Below, piece by piece: positions 8,225 through 15,180 of a stretch of DNA of 56,468 nt. The stretch comes from AE-B3B sp964543295. Lineage in GTDB: Bacteria; Aerophobota; Aerophobia; Aerophobales; AE-B3A. How positions within the stretch are numbered: the stretch's first letter is position 1; each line of letters starts with the position of its first letter. The notes under the pieces were generated by a model, which was not told where the DNA came from, did no database searches, and worked only from the letters and a program-made list of their open reading frames with translations. The translations under genes and the position numbers were made by a program. The stretch lies in assembly GCA_964543295.1 (NCBI GenBank), contig CAZIXA010000014.1, positions 1-56,468 of the forward strand, in the 5' to 3' direction.

Positions 8225-8806
8225 TTAATTTTCAGCAATTAATCTTGCCTTCTTTAGGTCCTCTTCGCTGTTGACGTTAAAAAAGGCAGTGTGATTGGGA
8301 TCGTATCTTTCAATGTCGTTCTTTCTGACATACCTCACCTTCACCTCGCTGAAGAAGGACTGAATCCTTAACTCATTTCTATCCAGTTGCCTCTTAATCG
8401 GGACCAAACAATGCCTGGAATAAATAGCATGTAAAGGTTCCACGAATCCATTAAGCTTGGGAACAACTATATCGTGTCCATCTATTAGCTCGACCATATA
8501 GGAGATCAGGCCTGCATTAAGAAAAGGTAGGTCACAACCCACGACAAAATTACACTTATCTTTTGAGGCAATGAGGCCGGAATAGATACCACCCAAGGGG
8601 CCTTTGCCAAGAATAATATCGAAAACTAAGTTTACCCTTAGATGCTCATGACTTTCTGGGGTATTAGTGACCACAATAATTCTAGAGAAAAGAGTCGATA
8701 GTACCTCGATCTCTCTTTCAATTATGGTTTTTTGCCCGATCTGGAGGAAGGCTTTATTACAAAGCATTCTCCTATTATCTCCCCCAGAAAGGATTATGGC
8801 TACCAT
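8225..8806 (-). CDS. mobA: Molybdenum cofactor guanylyltransferase
   Basis: MobA joins GMP to molybdopterin to form the guanine dinucleotide cofactor of DMSO-reductase-family enzymes. The 193-residue protein has the nucleotide-binding start MVAIILSGGDNRRM followed by the conserved Lys (NKAFLQIG), the NTPESHEHL strand, PLGGIYSGL and the metal-binding GCDLPFLN motif, and late VEPLHAIYSR. The length is normal for MobA. The GGxxxRM motif reads GGDNRRMLCNK, slightly off the common GxSxRMGxDK. It implies a molybdenum or tungsten enzyme elsewhere in the genome. Confidence 0.88.
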   Translation of the reverse strand: MVAIILSGGDNRRMLCNKAFLQIGQKTIIEREIEVLSTLFSRIIVVTNTPESHEHLRVNLVFDIILGKGPLGGIYSGLIASKDKCNFVVGCDLPFLNAGLISYMVELIDGHDIVVPKLNGFVEPLHAIYSRHCLVPIKRQLDRNELRIQSFFSEVKVRYVRKNDIERYDPNHTAFFNVNSEEDLKKARLIAEN

Positions 8807-9201
8807 CTCTTAAATTCCTTCCCTTCCAAGAAAGGAAATACGGGCCTCAGGAAACAAAGCTCTCTTTTCCAATCTAATAAGAGTTTCCCCCAATTCTATC
8901 TAAAATCTTAAGCTTTGTCACGTAAAAAGTCCTTTTTCACTTTATTATCTTCAGAGTTCCTTTTTAATTCATTGTCTTTGGGAGAAACGACATGAAATTT
9001 TGAGGAATGTCCAGGTTATATGGAACATTAGCTATTTTTGAGAGTCTAATAAAATGCTGGTAAAGCTGCACCAGATAAAATAGGAGATCAAAGAGACGAT
9101 CCTTAAGCAAATCACAAGAATAAACAAGTTTGAAATCATATCCAAGTAAAAAGTTAGAGAGGGGTACAGGGGAAAAAGTTGTACCCAAAGGAGGTATCCA
9201 G
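8807..9201. other. Intergenic region between divergent mobA and a secreted-protein gene
   Basis: I see no convincing gene in these 395 bases. A leftward open frame here is mostly antisense to the secreted protein gene and lacks a ribosome binding site. The region contains a hairpin (gggtaca at 9162-9168 with tgtaccc at 9180-9186) directly before the AAAGGAGG of the next gene (9187-9194). Confidence 0.5.
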
Positions 9202-9810
9202 ATGTTCATGGGAAAAAGAAGAACAGCCTTGGTTTTGGTAAGTATTATGGTGGGCTCGATTTTGATTTCCTCAGTGATTGTGGCCGCCCCGGTAGCCTCA
9301 GCGCGTACCCGGAGGGGAGACAAATGGCCGTACCAGCGCAATTACAGATACCGTAGGCCGGAACCAAAGAAGACCATAAGAATAAGATTCACCGACAAAA
9401 ATATCGACAGACTAATAACCATCGGGGGAATATATTTTTTGACCAAAGCCATTTCAGAGGCAGGTAAGCGCCCCCAAGAGGTGGTCTATGTTTCTCCACC
9501 GCCTCCCCGTTATATCTATGTTCCTTCACCACAGCCTACTTACACTCCTTCCGTTTCTACCACTATTGTCACGGTGAGAAATGCTACCAATTGGTACGTA
9601 TTGGTAAATATTAACGGAATGGAGTTGAATCTTTACCCCGGATGTGAACAGGCTGTCTCCTGGACGTATACTGGAGGAGGACACTATATTGAAGCGAGCG
9701 CGTATTGTGATCCCCGTTACCAGGAACTAGCGGGAACTTATCAGGGAAATTTAATCGGTTATCAAATTCCCTGGAGGCTAAATTTCGACTATGGTTCATT
9801 TGCTCGGTAA
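9202..9810 (+). CDS. Secreted hypothetical protein with proline-rich linker
   Basis: The open frame begins at 9130 but the ATG at 9202 sits correctly behind AAAGGAGG (9187-9194) and begins a signal peptide (residues about 1-34, ending ASA-R), giving 202 residues. After a basic segment rich in Arg and Tyr and a short hydrophobic stretch (ITIGGIYFLTKAI), a proline/tyrosine linker (SPPPPRYIYVPSPQPTYTPS) leads to a C-terminal beta-rich domain (VTVRNATNWYVLVNINGMEL ... PGCEQAVSWTYTGGG) that has two cysteines. I do not recognise the family. It is probably envelope-associated. A hairpin lies just before the ribosome binding site. Confidence 0.7.
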   Translation: MFMGKRRTALVLVSIMVGSILISSVIVAAPVASARTRRGDKWPYQRNYRYRRPEPKKTIRIRFTDKNIDRLITIGGIYFLTKAISEAGKRPQEVVYVSPPPPRYIYVPSPQPTYTPSVSTTIVTVRNATNWYVLVNINGMELNLYPGCEQAVSWTYTGGGHYIEASAYCDPRYQELAGTYQGNLIGYQIPWRLNFDYGSFAR

Positions 9811-9931
9811 ATTAAGTTGAAAGGAGATTCACTGCGATAATAGCTTCGATCATTTAAAAGAAAAGGGGTTGACAAATTAAGAAGTTACGCTACTGTCTAA
9901 ATTGATATTCAAGGCTACAAAATGTGATTTT

Positions 9932-10082
9932 GTAAATACTCAGTGAACCCCGTCATCGCGAGCGAAGCAATCTCGGTAGTCGCAAGGCTCAGAGCCTGCG
10001 TTTATGCGCACCCTAAAGGGTGCGGCTACTCGCTCTACTCTTTGCAGTCAACAACATAGAACGTCCTTCACTGAATATTTAC
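9932..10082. mobile_element. MITE-like element with 16-bp terminal inverted repeats
   Basis: The ends are GTAAATACTCAGTGAA (9932-9947) and TTCACTGAATATTTAC (10067-10082), inverted copies matching at 15 of 16 positions. The 151-bp interior has no gene but has two hairpin motifs: CGCAAGGCTC-A-GAGCCTGCG and GCACCCTAAAGGGTGC. It also contains CGTCATCGCGAGCGAAGCAATC, a motif typical of dispersed bacterial repeats. A further perfect 8-bp stem (TACAAAAT/ATTTTGTA, 9916-9934) overlaps the left end. It sits 19 bp before ccdA. A non-autonomous transposable element or a REP-type repeat is the likely identity. Confidence 0.6.
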
Positions 10083-10101
10083 CCCTGCATCCAATAGTAA
10101 A

Positions 10102-10839
10102 ATGGAAAATGTATCCTTGTTTATTGCTCTAGGAGCAGGAATCCTTTCCTTTCTTTCCCCTTGTGTTCTTCCCTTACTTCCTTCTTATCTTTCCTTTATT
10201 ACCGGAATCTCTCTGGATGAGCTGATTAGAGAGGGAAGCAATCCCAAGATAAGAAAGACTACCATAATTCACTCTTTAATGTTTATTCTTGGGTTCTCCC
10301 TTATTTTTATTCTCCTGGGAGCCTCGGCTTCTCTGGCCGGAAGGATCCTCATTGAATATCAGGGATGGATAGCCAGAATAGGAGGAGCCTTTATTATTCT
10401 CCTGGGTATCCAATTTACCGGGCTGATTAATCTAAATTTTCTTCAAAAGGAGAGAAAATTCCATCTTAAGGAAAAGCCAATGGGCTATCTTGGTTCTTCC
10501 CTAGTAGGGGTAGCCTTTGCTGCTGGGTGGACCCCTTGCATAGGCCCTATTCTTGCCTCCATCCTCTTTTATGCCTCCCTCACTAATTCTATGTGGTCGG
10601 GCATAGCTCTTCTGGGAGTTTACTCAGCCGGCTTTGCCCTACCCTTTTTTTTAGTTTCTTTGGGATTGGAGGCTTTCTTAGAGCGTTATGGGAAACTAAA
10701 GAAACACCTGCGATTAATTTCCACTATAAGCGGTATTTTTCTCATAGGGGTAGGAATTCTCTTGTTGACCAATTATTTCTTCATTTTAACGGCTAGCCTT
10801 AATCGGTGGCTCCCCTTTTTGAGTAGATTCAGTTTTTAA
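10102..10839 (+). CDS. ccdA: Cytochrome c biogenesis / thiol-transfer protein CcdA
   Basis: CcdA passes electrons from cytoplasmic thioredoxin across the inner membrane to periplasmic thiol-disulfide proteins. The 245-residue protein has six predicted membrane helices and both signature cysteine motifs: LSPCVLPLLPSYL early in helix 1 and GWTPCIGPILASIL at about residues 150-165, the two cysteines that form the transfer disulfide. A TlpA/ResA-like thioredoxin follows about 280 bp downstream and is the likely partner. The ribosome binding site is weak and the upstream DNA is a repeat element, so its native promoter is unclear. Confidence 0.93.
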   Translation: MENVSLFIALGAGILSFLSPCVLPLLPSYLSFITGISLDELIREGSNPKIRKTTIIHSLMFILGFSLIFILLGASASLAGRILIEYQGWIARIGGAFIILLGIQFTGLINLNFLQKERKFHLKEKPMGYLGSSLVGVAFAAGWTPCIGPILASILFYASLTNSMWSGIALLGVYSAGFALPFFLVSLGLEAFLERYGKLKKHLRLISTISGIFLIGVGILLLTNYFFILTASLNRWLPFLSRFSF

Positions 10840-11117
10840 GGATCAAGATATTCGAGGGAGGAAATAGGGCTTCGCCGATTCCTTCGGAATTCCCCCCTCG
10901 ACGGCTCGAGCAAGTCGCCTGTTTTGAATTAGGGGAGGCAGCGAGCATAGCGAGCGTTGGAGGGGGATGTTTCCCCCTCCAAATACAAGCCTGCTCCCCT
11001 CTTTTTTCTGATATCTGGGCTGCCGAGGTTTAGGTGATAACAATTCAGAAAAATTATTGAAAATCCTATACGGCAGGCTAAGTTGGACGATCTGAAACTC
11101 GATGGAAAGAGAAGGCG
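10840..11117. other. Hairpin-rich intergenic region between ccdA and the TlpA-like gene
   Basis: No gene is supported here. The main features are a perfect 11-bp stem with a 4-nt loop (TTGGAGGGGGA at 10957-10967 with TCCCCCTCCAA at 10972-10982), a small ATTCC-TTC-GGAAT hairpin at 10878-10890, and flanking AGGGGAG and CTCCCCT segments that could extend the large hairpin. The 52-bp repeat copy B follows at 11020. The large stem may end the ccdA transcript. Confidence 0.5.
11020..11071. repeat. 52-bp dispersed repeat, copy B
   Basis: This matches 2-53 at 47 of 52 positions without gaps and in the same orientation. Differences cluster in the GGTGA/CTTCA part. It lies just upstream of the TlpA-like gene, about 47 bp before its start. 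Confidence 0.7.
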
Positions 11118-11714
11118 ATGAAGCTGAGAAAATGGATCATAGTAGGAGTCATTTTGCTAGTGGCTGTTTCCCTTATTTCTCTCTATCTTTACACATTGTC
11201 TGTGAAAATGAAGAAAGTGGAGGAAGAGAGATATAAGGGTTTCTTTTCATCTCTGGGTATCCAAAAGATTAATCCACCGGTAAAAGCAAAGGATTTTACT
11301 CTGGAGGATCTGGAAGTATCTGCCGTGAGCCTGAAGGATTTTCAAGGAAAAGTCGTCTTCCTCAATTTCTGGGCTACCTGGTGTCCTCCTTGTCGTGTAG
11401 AAATGCCAGCCATGGAGAAACTATGGCAGAAATTTAAGCAGGAGGACTTTGTGATTCTGGCTGTGGATCTTAGGGAAAGAAAAGAGAAGATAAACTCCTT
11501 TGTGAAAACAAATGGTTATACTTTCCCCGTACTTTTAGATTCCAGGGGTGCAGTAGCAAATACTTATGGAATCAGGGCTATCCCCACCACTTATCTTGTC
11601 GATCCAGAGGGAAAGATAGTAGGCAGGGCCTTGGGAGCCAGAGATTGGGCCAGCGCGGATGCCTTTAAATTAATAGAGCAACTTCTCTCAAAAACCAACA
11701 AAGGAAAGGGATGA
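11118..11714 (+). CDS. TlpA/ResA-like thiol-disulfide oxidoreductase
   Basis: This 198-residue protein has an N-terminal membrane anchor (about residues 5-27), then a thioredoxin fold of the AhpC/TSA-Redoxin type: DFTLEDLEVSAVSLKDFQGK, the active site WATWCPPCRVEMP with redox Cys pair, and the cis-proline loop IPTTYLVDPEGKIVG. These proteins reduce disulfides in apocytochromes or other periplasmic proteins and are re-reduced by CcdA, whose gene is just upstream. The start ATG follows GAGAAGGCG. The exact substrate is not predictable. Confidence 0.9.
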   Translation: MKLRKWIIVGVILLVAVSLISLYLYTLSVKMKKVEEERYKGFFSSLGIQKINPPVKAKDFTLEDLEVSAVSLKDFQGKVVFLNFWATWCPPCRVEMPAMEKLWQKFKQEDFVILAVDLRERKEKINSFVKTNGYTFPVLLDSRGAVANTYGIRAIPTTYLVDPEGKIVGRALGARDWASADAFKLIEQLLSKTNKGKG

Positions 11715-11847
11715 CCTTCGACCTCCTAATCCACTCTAGTTTTGCTTCTCCAGCAAAAATGACCTACTTTACGTCACCTCCATACCTATCCCTATTTTAA
11801 AAGCTTAGAGGTTTAATAATATTTTTTTTGTTACACACCCTGGTATT

Positions 11848-12120
11848 TTACCCCACAGCTTCTCTTAAACCTCTTCCTGCTTTAAATTTCGGGACCTTCT
11901 TTGCCGGAATCTGTAATTCTTTTCCCGTCTGAGGGTTCCTTCCCCTCCTTGCCTTTCTCTCCATGACCTTAAAAGTACCGAAGCCGACTAGAGTAACTCT
12001 TTCTTCTCTGGCCAGGGAGTCGGCTATAGCTGAGGTGATTGCATCAATCGCCTCCCTAGATAACCTCTTTGTTAATCCTGTCTGGTCGGCTACTTCCTCT
12101 ACTAGTTCTGCCTTGTTCAT
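11848..12120 (-). CDS. hup: HU family DNA-binding protein
   Basis: HU bends and compacts DNA as a dimer in the nucleoid. The 90-residue protein has the standard architecture: N-terminal helices (MNKAELVEEVADQTGLTKR, EAIDAITSAIADSL), the beta strands RVTLVGFGTFKVMERKARRGRNPQTGKE with the DNA-inserting RNPQTG arm, and the C-terminal FKAGRGLREAV helix. The ATG follows AAAGGAGG. A promoter lies at 12155-12183. Confidence 0.96.
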   Translation of the reverse strand: MNKAELVEEVADQTGLTKRLSREAIDAITSAIADSLAREERVTLVGFGTFKVMERKARRGRNPQTGKELQIPAKKVPKFKAGRGLREAVG

Positions 12121-12154
12121 TGCGTTCCTCCTTTGTGAATTTTGGGTCAGTTAT

Positions 12155-12183
12155 ATTTTATAAAAAAAGTGGGCCGGTGTCAA
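12155..12183 (-). promoter_or_regulatory. Promoter of the HU gene
   Basis: Reading leftward, TTGACA (12178-12183) and TAAAAT (12155-12160) are 17 bp apart, leaving a leader of about 30 nt before the HU ATG. Confidence 0.65.
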
Positions 12184-12212
12184 AAAAGCCTTTTTGAGGG
12201 CCTGCATTTTCC

Positions 12213-13136
12213 TTACCCAGCGGAAAGGTCTTTCTTCATTCTCTCGAAATCTTCCTTGGTAATCTCTCCCCGGGCGTAACGGCGTTTGAGGATCTGCAAA
12301 GGTGATTCAGCCATGACTGAAGGACCCGGCTCACCAGTAATCTTTTCCAGTTGAAACTCCCAGTGTTCATGGGTTTCAAAATGAAGGTTCGGATCGCGGA
12401 AGAGCACATAACACCACCAGATACCCCAGACAATATTGACCCCAGGAATAATCATCAAAACAATGTACAGGGCCATATTTCGGGGAATCAGCGGATGTAG
12501 GATTTCAGGATCAAAGGAAATCCCTTTTTCCTTTAGTTTCCCCGATACGCGCCGAAAGAACTCCAGCTCTCCTCGCTCGTGAACAGCATAATCGAGAGTA
12601 AGCCAGTACCAGCAGACCAGAGTGAGGATGAATCCCACCAGGCCGAAGACATAACTGAAAACGACCCAGAGAACGAAAAAACCGGTGCTGCGAAGTTGTT
12701 CGCGGAGACTCAGTTGCATGTCGGAGCTGGTCCAGTCAGCCAGATCAATCTGGTGTTTTTCTCTCAGCCAGCGGGAAAGACTCATTTTGAGCCGCTTGGC
12801 TCGCTCGATGTGGTCATTTCGTCTACTGTATAGCTGCCACTGGTACCACCAATTGACGATGGACAGAGCAATTCCAATTGCCACCATAGCTATGATCCAT
12901 CCAGCCAGGTAAGGTGGAAACCAGGGATCGAAGTAGGAAGGGGGACGAAAGTAAGGATGGAGACCAAACGGATACTGAGCCTTCCAGGGCATCCGATTGG
13001 CCCAGTAGATTCCCATTGAGGCAGCTATGGCAATCATTAAACCCACCAAGATCAAAATGATTACCAGGTAAATCCCGAAAGAGAGTCGGCGATCGGTCTC
13101 TTTCCTCCTCCTTAGCTCAGGAATGCCATTAGCCAT
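12213..13136 (-). CDS. Multi-helix membrane protein with C-terminal SHOCT domain
   Basis: This 307-residue protein has at least five predicted membrane segments (about residues 21-45, 75-97, 148-172, 173-190 and 225-245), a proline/aromatic periplasmic loop after the first, and a C-terminal SHOCT motif (ILKRRYARGEITKEDFERM). The middle (CWYWLTLDYAVHERGELEFF) resembles DUF4234-type membrane proteins. SHOCT is a short helical oligomerisation module; function is unknown. The SHOCT end is shared at DNA level with the neighbouring gene at 13292. The ATG follows GGAGGATCATC. Confidence 0.65.
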   Translation of the reverse strand: MANGIPELRRRKETDRRLSFGIYLVIILILVGLMIAIAASMGIYWANRMPWKAQYPFGLHPYFRPPSYFDPWFPPYLAGWIIAMVAIGIALSIVNWWYQWQLYSRRNDHIERAKRLKMSLSRWLREKHQIDLADWTSSDMQLSLREQLRSTGFFVLWVVFSYVFGLVGFILTLVCWYWLTLDYAVHERGELEFFRRVSGKLKEKGISFDPEILHPLIPRNMALYIVLMIIPGVNIVWGIWWCYVLFRDPNLHFETHEHWEFQLEKITGEPGPSVMAESPLQILKRRYARGEITKEDFERMKKDLSAG

Positions 13137-13291
13137 GATGATCCTCCTTTTCTGTATCCTATAATGCTGGTGAGGCCCTTAGCTTAAGGGTTCTCTTGAA
13201 AGACCTGTAGGCTAAAAGGCCTTTTTTCAAATTCTTCCTAAGAGTTAATTCTTTTACGATTTTAAAGCTGGTTTTCGAACCTGGATCCTCT

Positions 13292-13585
13292 CTATTCTTC
13301 AGAGAGATCCTGCTTCATTCTTTCAAATTCCTCTTTGGTGATCTCTCCCCGGGCGTAACGTCTCTTAAGAGCCTCCACTGCTTCCTTTTGACGGCGATGC
13401 TGCTGGGACCACGAGAGAAAATCCCACCGTTGACCCCACTTGGTTCGGTGGGTAACGATACTGACTCCAATTGCGACCAGGACTAATGCCCAAAAAATTC
13501 CCCAGAGATTTCCGGCTATGGGAATTCCCAAAGTCTTTAATAGAAGAAGAATCCCCACAATGACCAGTACTATCCCAAACCACAT
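13292..13585 (-). CDS. Small membrane protein with SHOCT domain
   Basis: This is a 97-residue protein with two N-terminal membrane helices (residues about 2-20 and 24-44), a basic juxtamembrane part (HRTKWGQRWDFLSWSQQHRRQ), and a C-terminal SHOCT module (LKRRYARGEITKEEFERM). The last 25 residues are nearly the same as those of the larger SHOCT protein downstream, which suggests a shared module spread by duplication. The ATG follows AAGGAGGTTACCCG. No function can be given. Confidence 0.7.
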   Translation of the reverse strand: MWFGIVLVIVGILLLLKTLGIPIAGNLWGIFWALVLVAIGVSIVTHRTKWGQRWDFLSWSQQHRRQKEAVEALKRRYARGEITKEEFERMKQDLSEE

Positions 13586-13646
13586 CGGGTAACCTCCTTA
13601 ATTGAGATGGCTGATTTTCAAACAAACGCTTCAATCCACATGCTGA

Positions 13647-13778
13647 TCATGGCAATTTTTCCCATTTCTTTTTTTCTCTTTGACGGTCATAAGTCCTCCT
13701 GCTGGTAAACACTTGTTCTCTTCTACCTTTATGTCTGATTTTTCTCATTATCTTGAGTAGATCAATTCTTATTTTCAA
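13647..13778 (-). CDS. Small very basic protein, 43 residues, TTG start
   Basis: A TTG at 13778 sits 6 nt behind a full AAAGGAGG (13785-13792) and opens a 43-residue frame rich in Lys and Arg (it includes KIMRKIRHKGRREQVF and a KKKWEK tail). It is below the usual ORF length cutoff. It lies between the SHOCT gene and the DUF2007-like gene on the same strand. The strong ribosome binding site is the chief evidence. It might bind RNA or DNA through charge; no family is recognised. Confidence 0.45.
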   Translation of the reverse strand: MKIRIDLLKIMRKIRHKGRREQVFTSRRTYDRQREKKKWEKLP

Positions 13779-13867
13779 ATGATGCCTCCTTTGGGAAAAG
13801 TCCCTCGATACGTGTATAAATCTTCTAAATAATGATACCTTTCTGAGGAATCAAGATCTGGTTTTTT

Positions 13868-14089
13868 TCATTTCTCTCCAGGCAAGGGTTTAATTGAGGA
13901 AATGAGCATTCGGGCTTTTTCAGCTTCTGATTCCTCGACCAGAATTTTGATCCCTCCAAAAGGAATGGAAGTGCCATAGATCAGAGCCATGTTCTCGTCA
14001 GCCAGAATACATTTTATTCCGTTATCCCCAAGCAACGATTTAATCAACTGCGCCTTCAGAAGATCGACTGTCGAATAAATCTCAACCAA
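13868..14089 (-). CDS. DUF2007-like small protein
   Basis: This 73-residue protein matches the pattern of DUF2007, described as a putative signal-transducing domain: VEIYSTVDLLKAQLIKSLLGDNGIKCILADE, then a GTSIPFGGIKILVEESEAEKARMLI segment. Members have a ferredoxin-like alpha/beta fold and no defined activity. Its start overlaps the end of the RseC-like gene by eight bases, so the two are probably translated together. Confidence 0.7.
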   Translation of the reverse strand: MVEIYSTVDLLKAQLIKSLLGDNGIKCILADENMALIYGTSIPFGGIKILVEESEAEKARMLISSIKPLPGEK

Positions 14090-14528
14090 TGTCTTGCTCC
14101 TCCCTCTCGATTTGAACTATGCGGGGGCGATAACCTTCACCTCTCTGAGCCTTTTTATCGTACCAGCGAACCCCAAGAAAACCAAGAAGAAAGAAAGCGA
14201 TGCCCAACCCAGCCTGCCACAAAGACCGTAGACCCAGCCACCCGGAGAGTAGCTGTCCTGAGAAAATCCCGAATAACAGACCAAGCAAGGGTACCATGAA
14301 TATAATAAAGGATATTTTAAGGATCTTGCCGGGCAGGGTCTCAATTCTAACTTTATCCCCTACCCTGGCTCCCTTCAAGTTATCCACTTCCATCAACATA
14401 GAATCTTTTCCCCACCCCATGCAAATCCCACATTTCTCACATAATGATTTTCGCTTGAGTCTGACCTTTGCCTTTCCAGGAGAAACAGCAGTAACCGATC
14501 CCCACTCTCCTTCCCTTTCTTTCTGCAA
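14082..14528 (-). CDS. rseC: RseC/MucC-like membrane protein
   Basis: RseC-family proteins are inner-membrane proteins linked to sigma-E control and to keeping SoxR reduced in gammaproteobacteria; here they are often near Rnf-type genes. The 148-residue protein has an N-terminal domain with the cysteine pattern KSLCEKCGICMGWG, then two membrane helices (about residues 74-94 and 102-122) and a short basic tail. The start is a TTG at 14528, preceded by GGAGC. Its own promoter lies at 14565-14592. The rnf genes are 4 kb away, beyond the ars operon. Confidence 0.72.
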   Translation of the reverse strand: MQKEREGEWGSVTAVSPGKAKVRLKRKSLCEKCGICMGWGKDSMLMEVDNLKGARVGDKVRIETLPGKILKISFIIFMVPLLGLLFGIFSGQLLSGWLGLRSLWQAGLGIAFFLLGFLGVRWYDKKAQRGEGYRPRIVQIEREEQDIG

Positions 14529-14564
14529 TCTAAGCTCCTACAATAAACCTTTATCCTTAATGTA

Positions 14565-14592
14565 AATATACTTCATTCATGTAGCTTGTCAA
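14565..14592 (-). promoter_or_regulatory. Promoter of the rseC-like operon
   Basis: Reading leftward, TTGACA (14587-14592) and TATATT (14565-14570) are 16 bp apart, about 37 bp before the TTG start of the RseC-like gene. Confidence 0.6.
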
Positions 14593-14740
14593 CGTCTTGG
14601 ATAGCTGAAGCACTCCCCAAAATTTTATATCTTTTCTCCCAAGTCGCTGAATTTAAAGAGAATTGAGAAGATGACAAGTTTAAAAAGGCTTTCCTGGACA
14701 AAGCTTAAGACTTTAAGTAGAGTTTTGGAGAATCTAGGAC

Positions 14741-14768
14741 TTGACAGAGAGATGAATTTGTATATAAT
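14741..14768 (+). promoter_or_regulatory. Promoter of the arsenic operon
   Basis: TTGACA (14741-14746) and TATAAT (14763-14768) are 16 bp apart, a near-consensus sigma-70-type promoter. Transcription should begin near 14775, inside the inverted repeat at 14769-14794. Confidence 0.75.
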
Positions 14769-14794
14769 ATTATATGGATGTTAAATCATATAAT
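14769..14794 (+). promoter_or_regulatory. Probable ArsR operator
   Basis: A perfect inverted repeat, ATTATATG (14769-14776) and CATATAAT (14787-14794) with a 10-bp spacer, starts directly after the -10 box and covers the predicted transcription start. The position and AT-rich dyad fit an ArsR-family repressor that blocks its own promoter. The ArsR-like gene starts 19 bp later. Confidence 0.65.
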
Positions 14795-14813
14795 CATAAA
14801 GGAGTAAGTTTAT

Positions 14814-15125
14814 ATGGACGGCAAAGTCTATGAAGTCCAGGCAGAGTACTTTAAGGCCTTATCTCATCCCATAAGGATAAAAATCGTGCACTACCTCAAA
14901 GAGGGTGAAAGGTGTGTATGTGAGATTGTGCCTTATCTAGAAGAAGAGCAGTCTAATGTCTCCCGTCATCTTGCTGCATTAAAAAGAGCAGGAATACTTT
15001 CCTCTCGAAAAGAAGGGGTAAGCGTTTATTACAGGGTAGTGGATGAGAGTGTATATAAAATAGTTGATCTCGCTCTTTACTCTGTGAAGAAGGTAGCAAG
15101 GGAAAAGGTTGCTCTGTTGAGCTAA
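14814..15125 (+). CDS. arsR: ArsR-family metalloid-responsive repressor
   Basis: This 103-residue protein is a winged-helix ArsR/SmtB regulator: ALSHPIRIKIVHYLKEGERCVCEIV, then the recognition helix region EQSNVSRHLAALKRAGILSSRKEGVSVYYRV. Cys34 and Cys36 (RCVCE) at the start of the DNA-binding helix are the classical As(III)/Sb(III) sites of ArsR. Binding of metalloid should release the operator. It heads an operon with an arsP-like permease, a small thioredoxin, an MtrA-like protein, a half CcdA and acr3. The ATG follows AAAGGAG. Confidence 0.92.
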   Translation: MDGKVYEVQAEYFKALSHPIRIKIVHYLKEGERCVCEIVPYLEEEQSNVSRHLAALKRAGILSSRKEGVSVYYRVVDESVYKIVDLALYSVKKVAREKVALLS

Positions 15126-15180
15126 ATTTTTTTTGCGCATTATATGCATATTTGAGCATTAAAACATAAAGGTGAAAACA

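Noticed and set aside
8964..9341. A 125-codon leftward frame between mobA and the secreted protein gene
   Set aside because: Its first third is antisense to the signal peptide region of the rightward gene, which has a strong ribosome binding site, and no family pattern is seen.
9951..10060. CRISPR-like or tRNA-like structure in the hairpin-rich region
   Set aside because: There is no regular repeat-spacer spacing and no cloverleaf; inverted terminal repeats explain the structure better. I found no tRNA, rRNA or CRISPR array in the window.
10843..11043. A 66-codon leftward frame after ccdA
   Set aside because: It runs through the hairpin and repeat copy B; its Pro/Arg/Ser-rich translation follows from the repeats.
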